Part shown: piece by piece, positions 11,625 to 22,417 of the stretch | How the letters are laid out: each line of letters opens with the position of its first letter | Numbering within the stretch: position 1 is the first letter of the stretch | Origin: Mortierella sp. BCC40632 | Taxonomy: Eukaryota > Mortierellomycota > Mortierellomycetes > Mortierellales > Mortierellaceae | Length of the DNA: 64,000 nt | Assembly (NCBI GenBank): GCA_011634665.1 | Contig: WAEK01000022.1 | Coordinates: 698,490 to 762,489 of the forward strand | Reading direction: 5' to 3' | Notes under the pieces: model-generated | The model's input: only the letters and a program-made list of their open reading frames with translations | Databases searched by the model: none | Told to the model about the DNA's origin: nothing | Position numbers and translations under genes: made by a program

Positions 11625-14600
11625 GTCTGGGTGGGGTAAGATTAAAAAAAAAAAAAAAAAAAATTAAAACGTTCCAAGAAGGGGATGAGAATAGATGCGT
11701 GTGAGTCGGTTTGTACTGAAATAATGGGTGGAGGGAGGAGTGAGAAATGAGCGGGAATGTGGGAGAGAAGATTAAAGTCAAGTGGGGATGAAGGGTAGAA
11801 ATAAGTAGAGGAGGAGGAAGAGGGGGAAGAAGAAGAAGGAGAAGAAGGAGGAGGAGAGGAAGAAGAAGGGAGATAGGGACCGTTGAGACGGCGACTGTCC
11901 CCTTCTACGGATGGTGGTCCGGCCCCTTCCTGTTTTGTATGTCTTCTTGATCCATCGTCAATGCACGTCCTGTCCAACCCCCCGCGCAAAAAAGCGCGAG
12001 AGATGCACGAGGGAGGGACCATTTCCTAGTCTCGGATCCTCCTATTCGCGGAGGGGAGGCTGTGTCTATCCAACACATTGTCGTACAAAGAAGACAACAG
12101 CAGCAAAAAAAAAAAAAAAAACGGTTCCAGATGCCGGCACCCGTCCAATTCTTCGTCTCGCCGCAACGGATCACAGTAGGTCCCGCCTCCTTCCCACCTT
12201 CCTCTCTCTCTCACACCCTCTCGCTCTCTTCTAGACTTTTACTCCTGTTCCCCTAACATTTATCCGGTGCTTCGAGGCCCCATACTGACAGCTTCATTTC
12301 TAGGAGACTACACCACAGGAAGCTCCCATTGGTCTATGCAGAAAGAAAGAAAAAAAAAGATGCCGCATGGATTGGTTATGCCAAGGAAGTAGTGTCTCTC
12401 TTCTGCGCTCTGAGGTCATCAACAATGAAGCCAAGTTTGAAGTTCGAAGCAGCTCCCCCTTCCACATGCCAGTGAATTGATGAGTAGAAGAGAAAGGAAA
12501 TGAAAGGAAATGAAAGAAGAGCTGAGGGGATGTCAGTTCTAGAATCATTCAAGGCAGGGAGCACGTTCCACCATGAGACATTACCTCCAAGCCTCTCGAA
12601 CGAGCGTCTCGGACCGATTCCCCCGACCGTGTGTAGCCCAAGGGTTTTACCACTTGAGGAAAAAAAAATGCTAGTGTCACTTCATTTGCTGGCTCTCTCG
12701 CTTATCAGAGGCATGATCAAAGAAGGGAGGATACACTATGCCGACATGGTGTAGCTTGAAAACAAACAAACACAATCCTTTCCGCATAGGCAGAGACCTC
12801 GTACCCACGATCTGTTCAGCAGTCCATGATCGACTTTGCAATCTACATGCATGCGTAGGTCATAAAGGCGCTCGGATCGTAGAATCGATTGCCTGGCATG
12901 AGCGAAAAGAAAGAAAGAATGTGGCAGGAATAACCCCGAGAGGAAATCCTTCTTCCGAAACGTAGAAAACAGTGGAACATACTCCTCAAAGCCAAAAAGG
13001 ATGTCTTTGTCTCTCGTGATTAATGGAAGGGAAAGGGGAGGATTGTGGTCGAAGAAACAAGACGCATTGGCGGAGAGGACGATTTTTATGGGAACAATCT
13101 AGAGATGGAGCTGCATAAACCATGGTCATTTCCCCTTTGGTCTTGCCATCCCACGCTTTTTGACTTGTGGGGTCTCTGGGATCAATCCTCCTGGTTCGAC
13201 CAAGGAGGGTGGATAAAAGACACGAGCCATGTTTAGGAGTGTGTTCATGTGTGAGGTTTGAATGTTTGTTAGACTTTTCCTCAACAGTGTGACTTTCCTG
13301 CCAAGATGCATGACCATGTTGTGTTACATTGCGTGCACTGGCCACTAACGATCTGCACAGGGGTTGGTCTTGTGCATCCACTCTATTGGGACAGCTGCAG
13401 CTCACAGATAGACTAGTATCAGGTTGACCTCGTCAGTCACTCATTTCACTATCGGCCTTGTGAGTTCTACAAAACGGCTGATTTCCTTTTCCACTGCTTT
13501 TAGCAACGTTTTTTAGGACAAGCAAGGCAGGTGAGAACAGATTCATATGCCAATAGTTGTAAATGGAGCAAAAAAAAAGAGCCAAGCATTGGGCTCTATC
13601 AACTTTGTTCTAAATGCACTCATTTAGCTCATGACCTCAAATTGGAGGAGCATATCGCGTTCCAATTTTCCAAAAGCACAGATGAACCATGTTTACACAC
13701 TAGTTCACAGCCTTGATCCCCAAATAGAACTTCTATCTCCTCTCACATCTAGAACCCCCTTCCTTCTTTGTGTCGTACCTCTGCACTAGGTCAGCGTCAA
13801 ACAATTATGAAAAAGTGGCGTGGCCATGAATGATGTATGTCCAATCAACTCTGGTGCTTAGAGTGCTACTGCACCAGGAGATTTAATTTTGTTGATCTGG
13901 CCGTGACAGTGGCTAACTTTGCCCCAAAATGCCCCATAGAAGGTACTGTATATCATCTGAACAAAGAGCTTGGCGGCTGAGAAGAGAGGAGCCAAGGAGT
14001 GAGGGATAGTAGAGTAAAAATAGTAACGGTGTATGATCCGATGAGATGTAGGTAAATTTCTAGCATTAAAATAGTCAGAGATCAGTCTTTATTCCTAAGC
14101 CAACTATCAAAATGAGCTTTGTTACCTTTTTTTTCTTCCTCTCTTATTCTATATCGACGGGGAGCAGATAGTTTCAAGACTTAACCCCGTAACCCTTACA
14201 TAGAAGTGATCGCCACACTACCTTCTGTCATGGGCAAGGTTTGGCAATGGGAAGAGTGTCTCCAAGTGCCCTACCGATGGCTGATATAGTACTGAGGGAG
14301 TCGTTCTAATATCACTTTTACTTCACTCGTCCATCTGTCAATTACACTATCCTCATGCCTCATTTGACATAGAGAGCATCTAGGACAGCATTAGCTGTGT
14401 TTTGAAAAGAGTAACTGCTTCAGTCCGATACCATTTCATTTGACGGCACGTCAACTGGCACAATGCATTCAGAATATATAGTTGCAGCCTTGACAGTCCC
14501 AATACAATGTGTATATATCTGCCTACGACTATCAGGACTGCATAATTTCCTTTGGAAATGTGAAGCGACGGTGACCGAGGGCCAGGAGACCCGGAGAATA

Positions 14601-16926
14601 GTGAGAGTTTACTAAAGTTGAAACTACAAATACTGTTACCTGACCGGATGCCGCAAGATCCGACGGCTTCTTTAGCAAATAGACCCATATCTCTTCAATA
14701 GAGGATACAGTTTTCTAGAATGTCTCCACAATTTCCTCCGCATCAGTAATCAGGAAAAGAGCATTGTTGAATCCGAATTAAAGTCTCGGACCGCTTGCTC
14801 AAAGAACCATTGGATTGTCCACCAACTTGCCAAATATGGTCAAAGACAGTGGGTCACCTCAAAGGATTCATCAAATCAAAGAAGACAATCGCATTCAGTA
14901 GCCGATTTAGAGGAGCTCACCTTCTAGCGTATCCCCCTTCCCGATAACAGCCAGGGTCTCTGCTGCTATCACGAGCTGCGGCTCTTGAAGACAGGACAGA
15001 GTTAAATATCTCAACAATAAGTCTCCTCGATTGATTTCCAAAGGACCCTGGTAACGAACCAACTATCATCGTCCAGCGATCTCTGTCAAGTAATCCAGAC
15101 TTGCAATAAAAAAAAGTTTACTCCCATGAGCGTCTTGCCTGAGATGCTATTCATTACGTGTAGTTATTGTCAGAAATGCGGACTTTATCTAGCTGTCCAG
15201 TCCTGCACCCACCCCAACAGACTTGTTGTAGAGGAAAAGTACTTTGGCAATTAACTGGAGAAGAAGCTGTTCATCACATGAATGATATCGAAAAAAAAAC
15301 GCCATTCGAATATTGATCAAGGTGGCTTCCTCGTATCGATATGCGCTGCCATGTATCCAAGTCCGCTGAGAAATAAGAGGGATTAGAGAACTCACCCGAC
15401 TCTGCATCCTTGATAAGACATTTCAGAAGACACTGGGCACCATCGAACCGTTTCCTGACCCTTACGTTAAGAGTCTTAGAGTCCAACTTGTGTTTGATTC
15501 TAGAGGAACCAGAGGAAACTGAGAGGGGCGGGCGAGAGTGTTGGTTTACATTCTCTTTTCTTTGTCTTCTCCGTCTTGTATTTTTTTTTATTTTTATTTT
15601 TATTTTATTTTTTGTTACAACAGTGCTCTCATAGAGTAGTTCCTTAAAAATAATTCTTTTGCATACTTGAAGTGTTGAGAGAAAGATTGTGGATAGAGGT
15701 TCTTTGAACACTTTCTCGCCGAGTTTAGAAGTAGACCGCACAAACTTTATCCTTGTTGACAACAACGATGATATGAGTCTTGAGGATCTTTAGGAAGGAG
15801 TATTCGGGAGAACCAAGACATTGAACTATATTATCACCAAGCTCGAGAAAGCTAGAGGCCAAGAATGTAGACGACGCAAAAGTCCTGTCACCAGTTTGCG
15901 TGTGTTGCACGAGTGTCGAGAACAGTAAAAAAAAAAAAAAAAAAAGATGATCTGCGTACTACAGTCCAAAGAATTATCTGGATCGGTTTCAATCAGTCTT
16001 TTCCAAAAACAGAATGAAAAGAACGTGGCATAAACTCTCCCCCCCCCAAAAAAAAAATGCTCCGTGCGGGTCAAGTTCTGAAGAACAAGGAATCAAAGGA
16101 ATGAGAGTCATCACGGTGTTTATTACTACTAAAGATCGAAGATGTCAGAACCTCGATAGTCAATCCATACCCGAGGATTGTCTCTTGATCTGTAGAAGAA
16201 TTTTTTACCGTAACCTTCGGTCACTTGTTAGGACACCCTATTGTACTTTCTGCATCGATGGAACGCTGCTAGGGTTTGGTCACTCTTTTTTTTTTTTTTT
16301 TTGGATGAAAAAGATGATAAAGCCAGAAGTGTGGAGAGTGGGATTTGTGAATCACAAATGGCATGTTCATAGAAAATGAGAGGAGACTCCACTCTCTGTA
16401 TATACGGGTTTTGATTGCAGTCCTGATGAGCAGTAATTTCGGGGGCTAAGCTTGTACATTATAGAAACTATAGGACTTAGCCTATGATACCTCACTTAGA
16501 AATCTTGGAGGAGTCACACGCTCGACATCCTTCCCCTCTCCATAAGAAACACAAAGCTGGCAGACCAGAATTGGTTCCGCCTATGTCGGCTACACTGTGC
16601 ATGAAGACTGACCCTTGAGAATGAAGACACCTTCTGAACTTTGTCTCTCCTACTTGGTTTTAATAACACTTCCTCATCTTTTTCTTATTTTCCCTGCTCA
16701 TGGAAGGCGCTAGTGGTATGAGTAAAGACCAGATGTTGTCCAGACCTGTGGACAATGCAAATGCAGGGTTGAAAGAGATGTAAATAATATCGGTATCGGT
16801 CGATGTCTGTGGTTTGGGCGATGCAGTTGGCTCTGCCACTGCTCCTTCCCTCCTCGACATGGCTTACACCCCCTTTTTCTCTTCTCAAGTAAGAGCTGAG
16901 AGAGTCGAACTTTCAAGGTAGCTCTC
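11625..16926. other. 5.3 kb without a recognisable gene
   Basis: The first few hundred bases are the GH16 upstream region: poly-A at 11643-11661 and GAA/GGA-rich DNA at about 11790-11870. Beyond this the composition becomes more balanced, with few microsatellites and no long open frame matching a family I know. The longest open stretches (minus strand 13405-12986 and 15765-15274) show no domain or splice logic I can defend. Exon-like fragments at 16074-14380 are listed separately. Homopolymers occur at about 12105-12121, 15928-15945 and 16288-16302. Confidence 0.45.
14380..16074 (-). pseudogene. Scattered coding-like relics, family unknown
   Basis: Minus-strand fragments with ordinary protein composition but broken frames occur here. 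Near 15910-15727 one frame reads FLASSFLELGDNIVQCLGS and continues to a stop, while an overlapping frame is open further downstream (IKFVRSTSKLGEKVFKEPLS). Around 15470-15410 a segment reads RKRFDGAQCLLKCLIKDAES. Around 14765-14640 another reads ALFLITDAEEIVETF, a stop, then EEIWVYLLKKPSDLAASGQ. The repeated frame changes and stops suggest decay of one or more genes. I cannot name a family, and chance open frames are not excluded. Confidence 0.22.
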
Positions 16927-18139
16927 TTATGACTCCGTATTGCCCGATGATGGCTCCGAACGTTGCGCTGATATCCGTGCTGCCTGACCCAACGTGATCC
17001 TAAATCCTCTGCTAACAGCATGTCGTTTCCGCGTTAGTGGCTCGTCTCTGTCAACATCTTCGTCTTCTGCTCCATCATTGGCGTCATCTTCCTCCTCTTC
17101 TTCCACATCCATAGAGTTTGCTCCGCCAGAGCTTTGGCCAGCCTTGGCTTCATCTTCAATTTCAACATCATCGTCATCATCATCGACTTCATCACCCTCC
17201 TCCTCCTCCTCCCCTTCCTGGCTATCGTAGTCATCTCTGTGGCGATCCTCTGTTGCCCGTTGTTTTCCTTTGGTGTCTTTAGTTATACCAAGTGCACTCA
17301 TTTCGGTATCGTACGCAGCATTAGGGAAAAGTTCTACGGGCTCAAAGACAAGTCGTTTGGTAACAATGGATAACAAGTCCAGCGTCGCATCTGTCGTGTC
17401 AATATCATTGTCTTCTGCGTCCTCTTCTACCTCCTCCCGATCTAATGATAATGGTAAGGAAGAAAGAGAGGGGAGGAGGGGAAACAGAGTGAATACTCGA
17501 TTATTTGAACTGAGAACTTCTTGTGAAAAGTCGAATTTACAAATGAATGCTCTCTATACCTTTCATCTTAAAGATCATATCCTCGGTGATGGCATTATCC
17601 TCGTAAAATCCTTTGAATGCATAGCCTCCGGCTCGGAAGAAAGGTGTTGGTGTATCCAGACCCTATTCGATGATAGAAGAAAAATAAAAGGTCAAAATTC
17701 GGAAATAAGCACAAAAAAGGTTTTCAAAGTGCGCTTTGGGGGCTACTTGAGTATTCTTTTTTCTTTCATTTCATTTTTTTTTTCTGGCTCCAAATCCTCC
17801 CTCCAATAGGAGACATACGATGAAGTTATAGCCTTGACTAGTGAGCCGTTCCATGTCCTCTGCGTTAAAGTTGACGCAACCAAAGTCGAGAATTACATGC
17901 TCTGTTTCTTCAACCCACTCCCAGTCTTGACCATCATTTTCACCGTTGCCTCCCTTGTCCTCACTGTGACTTGAGACTGATGCACTGTCGCCGATGGAGG
18001 TCGCAGCCGTTGCAGCAGCTGCAGCAGCAGCCGTTGTGGTGAAGGAAGAAGGTTTGGGCTCGACAATGTCCTGGAACTGGGCGGCGATCTGATTCGCAGC
18101 ATCGTTGAGGTACTGAGCCTTTTTGAAGCTGTGGTCCAT
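16927..18139 (-). CDS. TFIIIC subunit with triple-barrel domain (GTF3C6 / Sfc7 / tau55-like)
   Basis: Exons 18139-17819, 17662-17560 and 17441-16927 join in frame to 312 residues. The family block is split by the first intron: ETEHVILDFGCVNFNAEDM, then SQGYNFI joined to GLDTPTPFFRAGGYAFKGFY and ITEDMIFKM. The GLDTPxP plus AFKGxYED pattern is the signature of the TFIIIC_sub6 triple-barrel domain. The last exon is strongly acidic (EEEEEGDEVDDDDDDVEIED) with a basic C-terminal segment (LTRKRHAVSRGFR). This subunit is part of the tau-A half of TFIIIC, which recruits RNA polymerase III to tRNA genes. The start chosen is the ATG of MDHSFKKAQYLND; an upstream in-frame ATG at 18292 would add 51 residues rich in S/P/R and may be untranslated leader. 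It is divergent from the PTPS gene with 566 bases between the starts. Confidence 0.85.
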
Positions 18140-18478
18140 CCTTGCGACTTGACAATGGACGCGTTTCTGGGTGGATGGGGCGAAGATGGCGCGGAGGATC
18201 GACTGGACGAGGATGGGCAAAGGGGCAAGAGGAGGAAGAGAAGATCGCTTGGGTGTAGAGGAGAAGAACAAAGTGGCTTTGCCCTGCCTCACACCTGTTC
18301 ACTCACTCCAGTCTCACATACTCTCTCCTCACTCTTACCCACTCTTACCCTCACTCCGCACGGCGTCCGTGGGAGAGTTGAGATCCACAAAAGGGCAAAA
18401 AGGAAGAAAAGAAAAAGAAGAAGAAAAAAAAAAGCCTCTCCTCTTTCTTCTCTTCTTTCCTTCTTCTCCTTTCCTTTT

Positions 18479-18511
<33 letters not shown>

Positions 18512-18705
18512 CTCTCTCAGCCATTCTGTGCATTCGCCATCCCCTTCCCCGACATTACCCATCCGCACTTCGCCATCCCTGTGTCTGTTTCTCCTGCCTC
18601 TCTCCTTCATTCTCTCTTCCCACTAAAACTCTCTTCCATTTCCACTCCAACCTCTACCCCCCTGCTTCGTTGCCCACCCTGTCGCCCACTCGCCACTCGC
18701 CCACT
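18140..18705. promoter_or_regulatory. Compact divergent promoter region, TFIIIC subunit / PTPS
   Basis: 566 bases separate the two divergent start codons. The PTPS-proximal half is pyrimidine-rich on the plus strand (TTCTC/CTTTC runs from about 18430 to 18690), the pattern seen ahead of most genes in this window. No TATA element was obvious. Confidence 0.45.
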
Positions 18706-20230
18706 ATGACCTCCTCTCCAAAGCCTCCGCGCACAGCATATGTCAAGCGCATCGAACACTTTTCCGCAGCGCACCGCCTCAACTCTGTCCATCTCAGCCC
18801 CGCAGAGAACTTGGCTCTTTATGGCAAATGCAATCACGCCTCAGGGCATGGCCACAACTACAAGGGTAAGAGCCTCTTTCTCTCTTTCTTTCTTTATTTC
18901 TTTCTCGCTTTGTTTTCTATCTCTCCATGTCCTCTGGCTCGCTCACTCTTCTCTCTTCTCTTTATGGCTTTCTAACTTTCTCTCCAATCCTTCTTGCTGA
19001 CTCTCTCGTCTGACACTAACTAGTGGAGGTGACAATAAAGGGGCAGGTACGAACTGGATGGACTGTCTTTGCCCAAAGCACAGCTCAAAACCGAATCGAT
19101 GTAACCATGTCTGTCTCTTTGTACCGAATCCGTTGATGCTGACAAATGACTATTACCTCGTTTGTGCACCCTTTCCTCTGTCTTTTTTTTTTTTTTTTTT
19201 TTTTCTTCTTTTCTCTTCCCCATACAATACTTCATATATTTTCCTCTCTGGACTAGATTGACCCCCTGTCTGGCATGGTTATCAACATCACTGATCTCAA
19301 AAAGACGCTTCAAGCAGCGGTCATGGAGCCATGCGATCATCGTAACCTTGTAAGTCCTATTCACTGTTCATTTGTAGTAGCGCCACGTACAGAGCTCTCC
19401 TTGTCACCCATGTAGTGCATATGATCTACCCTGTGGCGACAGGGAGAAGAGGGAGAGAGACAGAAGGGAGGGAGGGAGAAGGGGGAAAAAAAAATAATGC
19501 AATATTAATCTGGAGATCCAAGGGTTGGATCTAGACTTGCATCAACGCCACAAAGGATTGGAAACACACAGACTCTCAGGGATTGGAAACACACAGACAA
19601 TCAAGGATTGGAGTGCCCCCACACTTTGCAGGATTGTGTCGATGGTGATACGGGGAGAATAGGGGGAAGGTTCTTATGGGGACAGGGACAGGCGAACAGA
19701 CGTCCTGAATAGATTGTTTGTTGTTGAGACTAATGCCCTTTTTTCTTTGGGTTAGGATATCGATGTCTCTTTCTTCCACACAACGCCAAGGTAAGTCTGG
19801 GGAACCATCCCTCTCCCCTTACTTTTTTTTTTTTTTTTTTTTTTTTTTGGCTCTCTCTCTCTCTCTCTCTCTCTTGCTATTCTCGTATGCAGGAGCGGAT
19901 GTGGGTGTACCTCTTCCCCCACGCTCTCCAACTGCTCTCAAAAGGCACTCGGATCGATTTTCAAGTATGGCTAACCTCACTCCTCCTCTCTCTCTCAATT
20001 CTCCATCTGGATTCATCGAATCCGAAAAAAAACAATCGGACTTGGAAACACCTTTCGTCATTCTCTTCTTTCTCTTTGTTCCCTTGAACGTATTCAGTAC
20101 CACGGAGAATTTGGCCATTTTCCTGTGGGAGAACATTCTTAAACACCTGCCCGTCTCGGATACGTACCAACTGCACGAGATCAAATTGTACGAAACGGAC
20201 AAGAACGTGGTTGTCTACCGCGGAGAATGA
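18706..20230 (+). CDS. PTS: 6-pyruvoyl-tetrahydropterin synthase
   Basis: Five exons (18706-18865, 19024-19046, 19257-19349, 19756-19790, 20098-20230) give 147 residues, the usual size. The enzyme converts 7,8-dihydroneopterin triphosphate to 6-pyruvoyl-tetrahydropterin in tetrahydrobiopterin synthesis. All key residues are visible and fall on the numbering of animal PTPS: zinc ligands His23 (HFSAAHRL), His48 and His50 ([11 protein letters not shown]), catalytic Cys42, and the Asp88-His89 pair (EPCDHRNL). STTENLA follows, and the pterin-binding glutamate is probably Glu136 in KLYETDK. The 23-base exon 2 is tiny but needed to supply VEVTIKGQ. An upstream in-frame ATG at 18670 adds 12 residues and is not favoured. 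BH4 synthesis is known in Mortierella, which supports the lineage call. Confidence 0.95.
19555..19612. repeat. Short direct repeats inside a PTPS intron
   Basis: A 19-base unit beginning GGATTGGAAACACACAGAC occurs at 19555-19573 and 19580-19598, followed by a partial third copy (AAGGATTGGAG) ending near 19612. It lies in the 406-base third intron of the PTPS gene. It looks like a small tandem duplication with no obvious function. Confidence 0.7.
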
Positions 20231-20936
20231 TTTCCTCACCTCTCTCTCTCTCTCTCCCCAATCCCATCCCTCCTTTTCTCCCACCCCACCCCCACTGAAT
20301 AGTCGTGGGTGATGATGGTGAATGGTAACGGTGATGGTGATGGAGGAGATGGAGGTGATGGTGGCAATCAATGATAGTGAAGGCAGGATTCAAAATAGAA
20401 ACCACTGCACTGCGCCCCATTGAATCCACCACACACCCGTTTCTCTTTTTTCCTTCCCCCTCCCCCCCCCTCACTATCCCTCTCTCTTACTCACTCCACT
20501 CAAAGTCGCCTCAAGTTACCATGTACTATTAAATGTATACTTTGACAATTACGTTTTTTTTTTGAGCTATTTTTTTTTTAGTAGCATTAGCAACAATGGT
20601 CGGATAGTATTAATTACAATACCAGTGAAATGACTAGAAAAGACACGTTTCAGAGGAAACAAGAGCACTAATAGATACATCGTGTCGAATACTAAACTGG
20701 CTTGAGAAAAGAAAGAAAGAAAGAGAGATCGAAGGAATGAAGGAATGAAGGAAGAAGTATATAAATATATAAATATAGAGAGAGAGAGTCGGGACATGCG
20801 GACAAAATCGAAGGCATGGTTCTTTTGCTTTTTTTTTTAGGACGTAGGACGAGAGAATCGAGGCCAATGCAGAGTACAATGGATTGGGGGGAGGGGGGGA
20901 ATAGAGAGAGAGAGAGAGAAGGAAGGTAGTCATGGA
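20231..20936. other. Convergent 3' region between PTPS and LYRM2-like gene
   Basis: No gene is seen. The region holds a GGTGAT-rich imperfect repeat at about 20307-20372, T-runs near 20552 and 20570, and GA-rich DNA near the LYRM2 stop. Both flanking genes end here. Confidence 0.5.
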
Positions 20937-21426
20937 TCACTGGCCACCTTTCTGTTTGCGAGTATTTCCAGAAGATAGAGAAAGACTGGTCTGAAGAGCA
21001 TGGAATTGGTGCTTTCCCTGGGAGATCAGCGACTTGACTTTGTCCTATAAAAGATCCGATAGTTACACACATTCATTGTCCATCCTTTAGTTCCAGGCTA
21101 GAAGAAAGAGGCCACTACCCGCACCCTCCTTCGCTATAAAAAAAACCCTCCCCAACGAGAAACAACAATAGTGAAATATGAAAAAGAGGAAGGGCCAACA
21201 AAGTTACCGGATCGGACTCGAATCGATACCGCTCAAAATCTGCACGAGCCCATTCCTGGAGCTCCTTGCGGTCGCGAGGGTCTTGGACCCGGTTCAGTGT
21301 CCGTTGGATCTCACGGTAGAGGGACAAGACCTTTGCCCGTGTGATGAACTAGGGAATGATGATACAGTATCAGGGGAACACCACCGCAGTCAATATATTA
21401 GAAGGCCACTTCAAGTCGAAAAGAGA

Positions 21427-21470
<44 letters not shown>

Positions 21471-21631
21471 AAAAGCTTTGGTCCTCTTCTAGGAGTATAA
21501 TCAGGGAGAGAGCGACCAGTTGGTGCATGTATAGGAATTACATAGTCGAGACCGGGTCCACTTCCGACGGGAAACCGCCTCGATGCACGCGAGAGCGATG
21601 GTGGGATGGCTGGAGGGGCTCTGAAGGACAT
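20937..21631 (-). CDS. LYR-motif protein, LYRM2-like, mitochondrial
   Basis: Exons 21631-21542, 21348-21208 and 21044-20937 give 112 residues with all joins at codon boundaries. The N-terminal ~25 residues are basic and hydroxylated without acidic residues (MSFRAPPAIPPSLSRASRRF), as expected for a mitochondrial presequence. The LYR motif is at residues 40-42 inside KVLSLYREIQRTL, followed by DPRDRKELQEWARADFERYR and the C-terminal helix VKSLISQGKHQFHAL. This order and length match LYRM2. Complex1_LYR proteins bind acyl carrier protein and act in assembly of respiratory complexes; LYRM2 is linked to complex I. The exact partner here is inferred from family only. A (GA)n run lies in the first intron (about 21421-21468). 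Confidence 0.85.
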
Positions 21632-22417
21632 TGGCCGAGCGATAAAAGGTTGAGACTGGCAAGGATGGAGAATGGGCAGAGTTTCTCACTTACTCATTCT
21701 TCTTCTTCTCTCTCACTCCAAATGCGATCAGATCTTTCTTGATGCCACAAGAAAGCCACACAAGGGGGTAACGGCTGTTCAATTCTCCGCTGTGTGCCAG
21801 AGCAGTCCTCCCCTTACCCCGTCCGTTGCTCCCCTCCAACGAATGCTCAAACTGTCAGCCCATTGGGCAATGAATGTGAATGCTGATGTCCATGAAGAAG
21901 AAAGAAAAAGAAAAAGCTTGACTACATATGCCATGGATCCATTCCATATTTAGAGCCGATCCTTCCCAAAAGACAGCCTCATGGCAAGCCCATTCATTGA
22001 CACTTCGAGTTTTGTGACAAGAGGCCGATCAGCCAGACGTCAGGGCGGCCCCCAGGAGAACCTCCAACTGTCTGCCTGACAGAGCCACAGACCACCCAAT
22101 TCCCATTGGAGAGGAAGGGAGAGGGGGGGGGTTGTCCGTCCCTGGCCTGGCGTCTCCTTACTTGGAGAACCATCCACGTGATCTGCTTTGAGAAGCACCC
22201 AATGACAAATCGTCCAACTCTATTTTTTTTTATTTTTATTATTTTTTTTTTGCCTTTTTGTGTCTTTTTGCATTCTTTCTTCTCCCAGCTTCGCATCCAT
22301 AAATACCTTATCAACTCTTTCACTTCGTCTTCTATCTTCTTCGCTCCCTCTTCATCGCCTCCCAATTGCCTCCTTCTTCTCCTTACCTCTGCTCTTTTAG
22401 ACACCAAGCACCCACAA
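21632..22417. promoter_or_regulatory. Divergent region between LYRM2-like and GNAT genes
   Basis: 786 bases without a gene. A G-run lies at 22125-22131, and T-rich DNA with CTTC-rich leader sequence (22220-22400) precedes the GNAT start. Confidence 0.4.

Noticed and set aside
12986..13405. 139-codon minus-strand open frame
   Set aside because: No domain, no splice context, and no recognisable composition of a real protein.
16885..16925. tRNA B-box-like GTTCGACTC on the minus strand
   Set aside because: No matching T-stem, acceptor stem or A-box around it.
17771..18292. Start of the TFIIIC subunit at the upstream ATG 18292
   Set aside because: The added 51 residues look like translated leader; the downstream ATG at 18139 gives a cleaner start, though it is not excluded.
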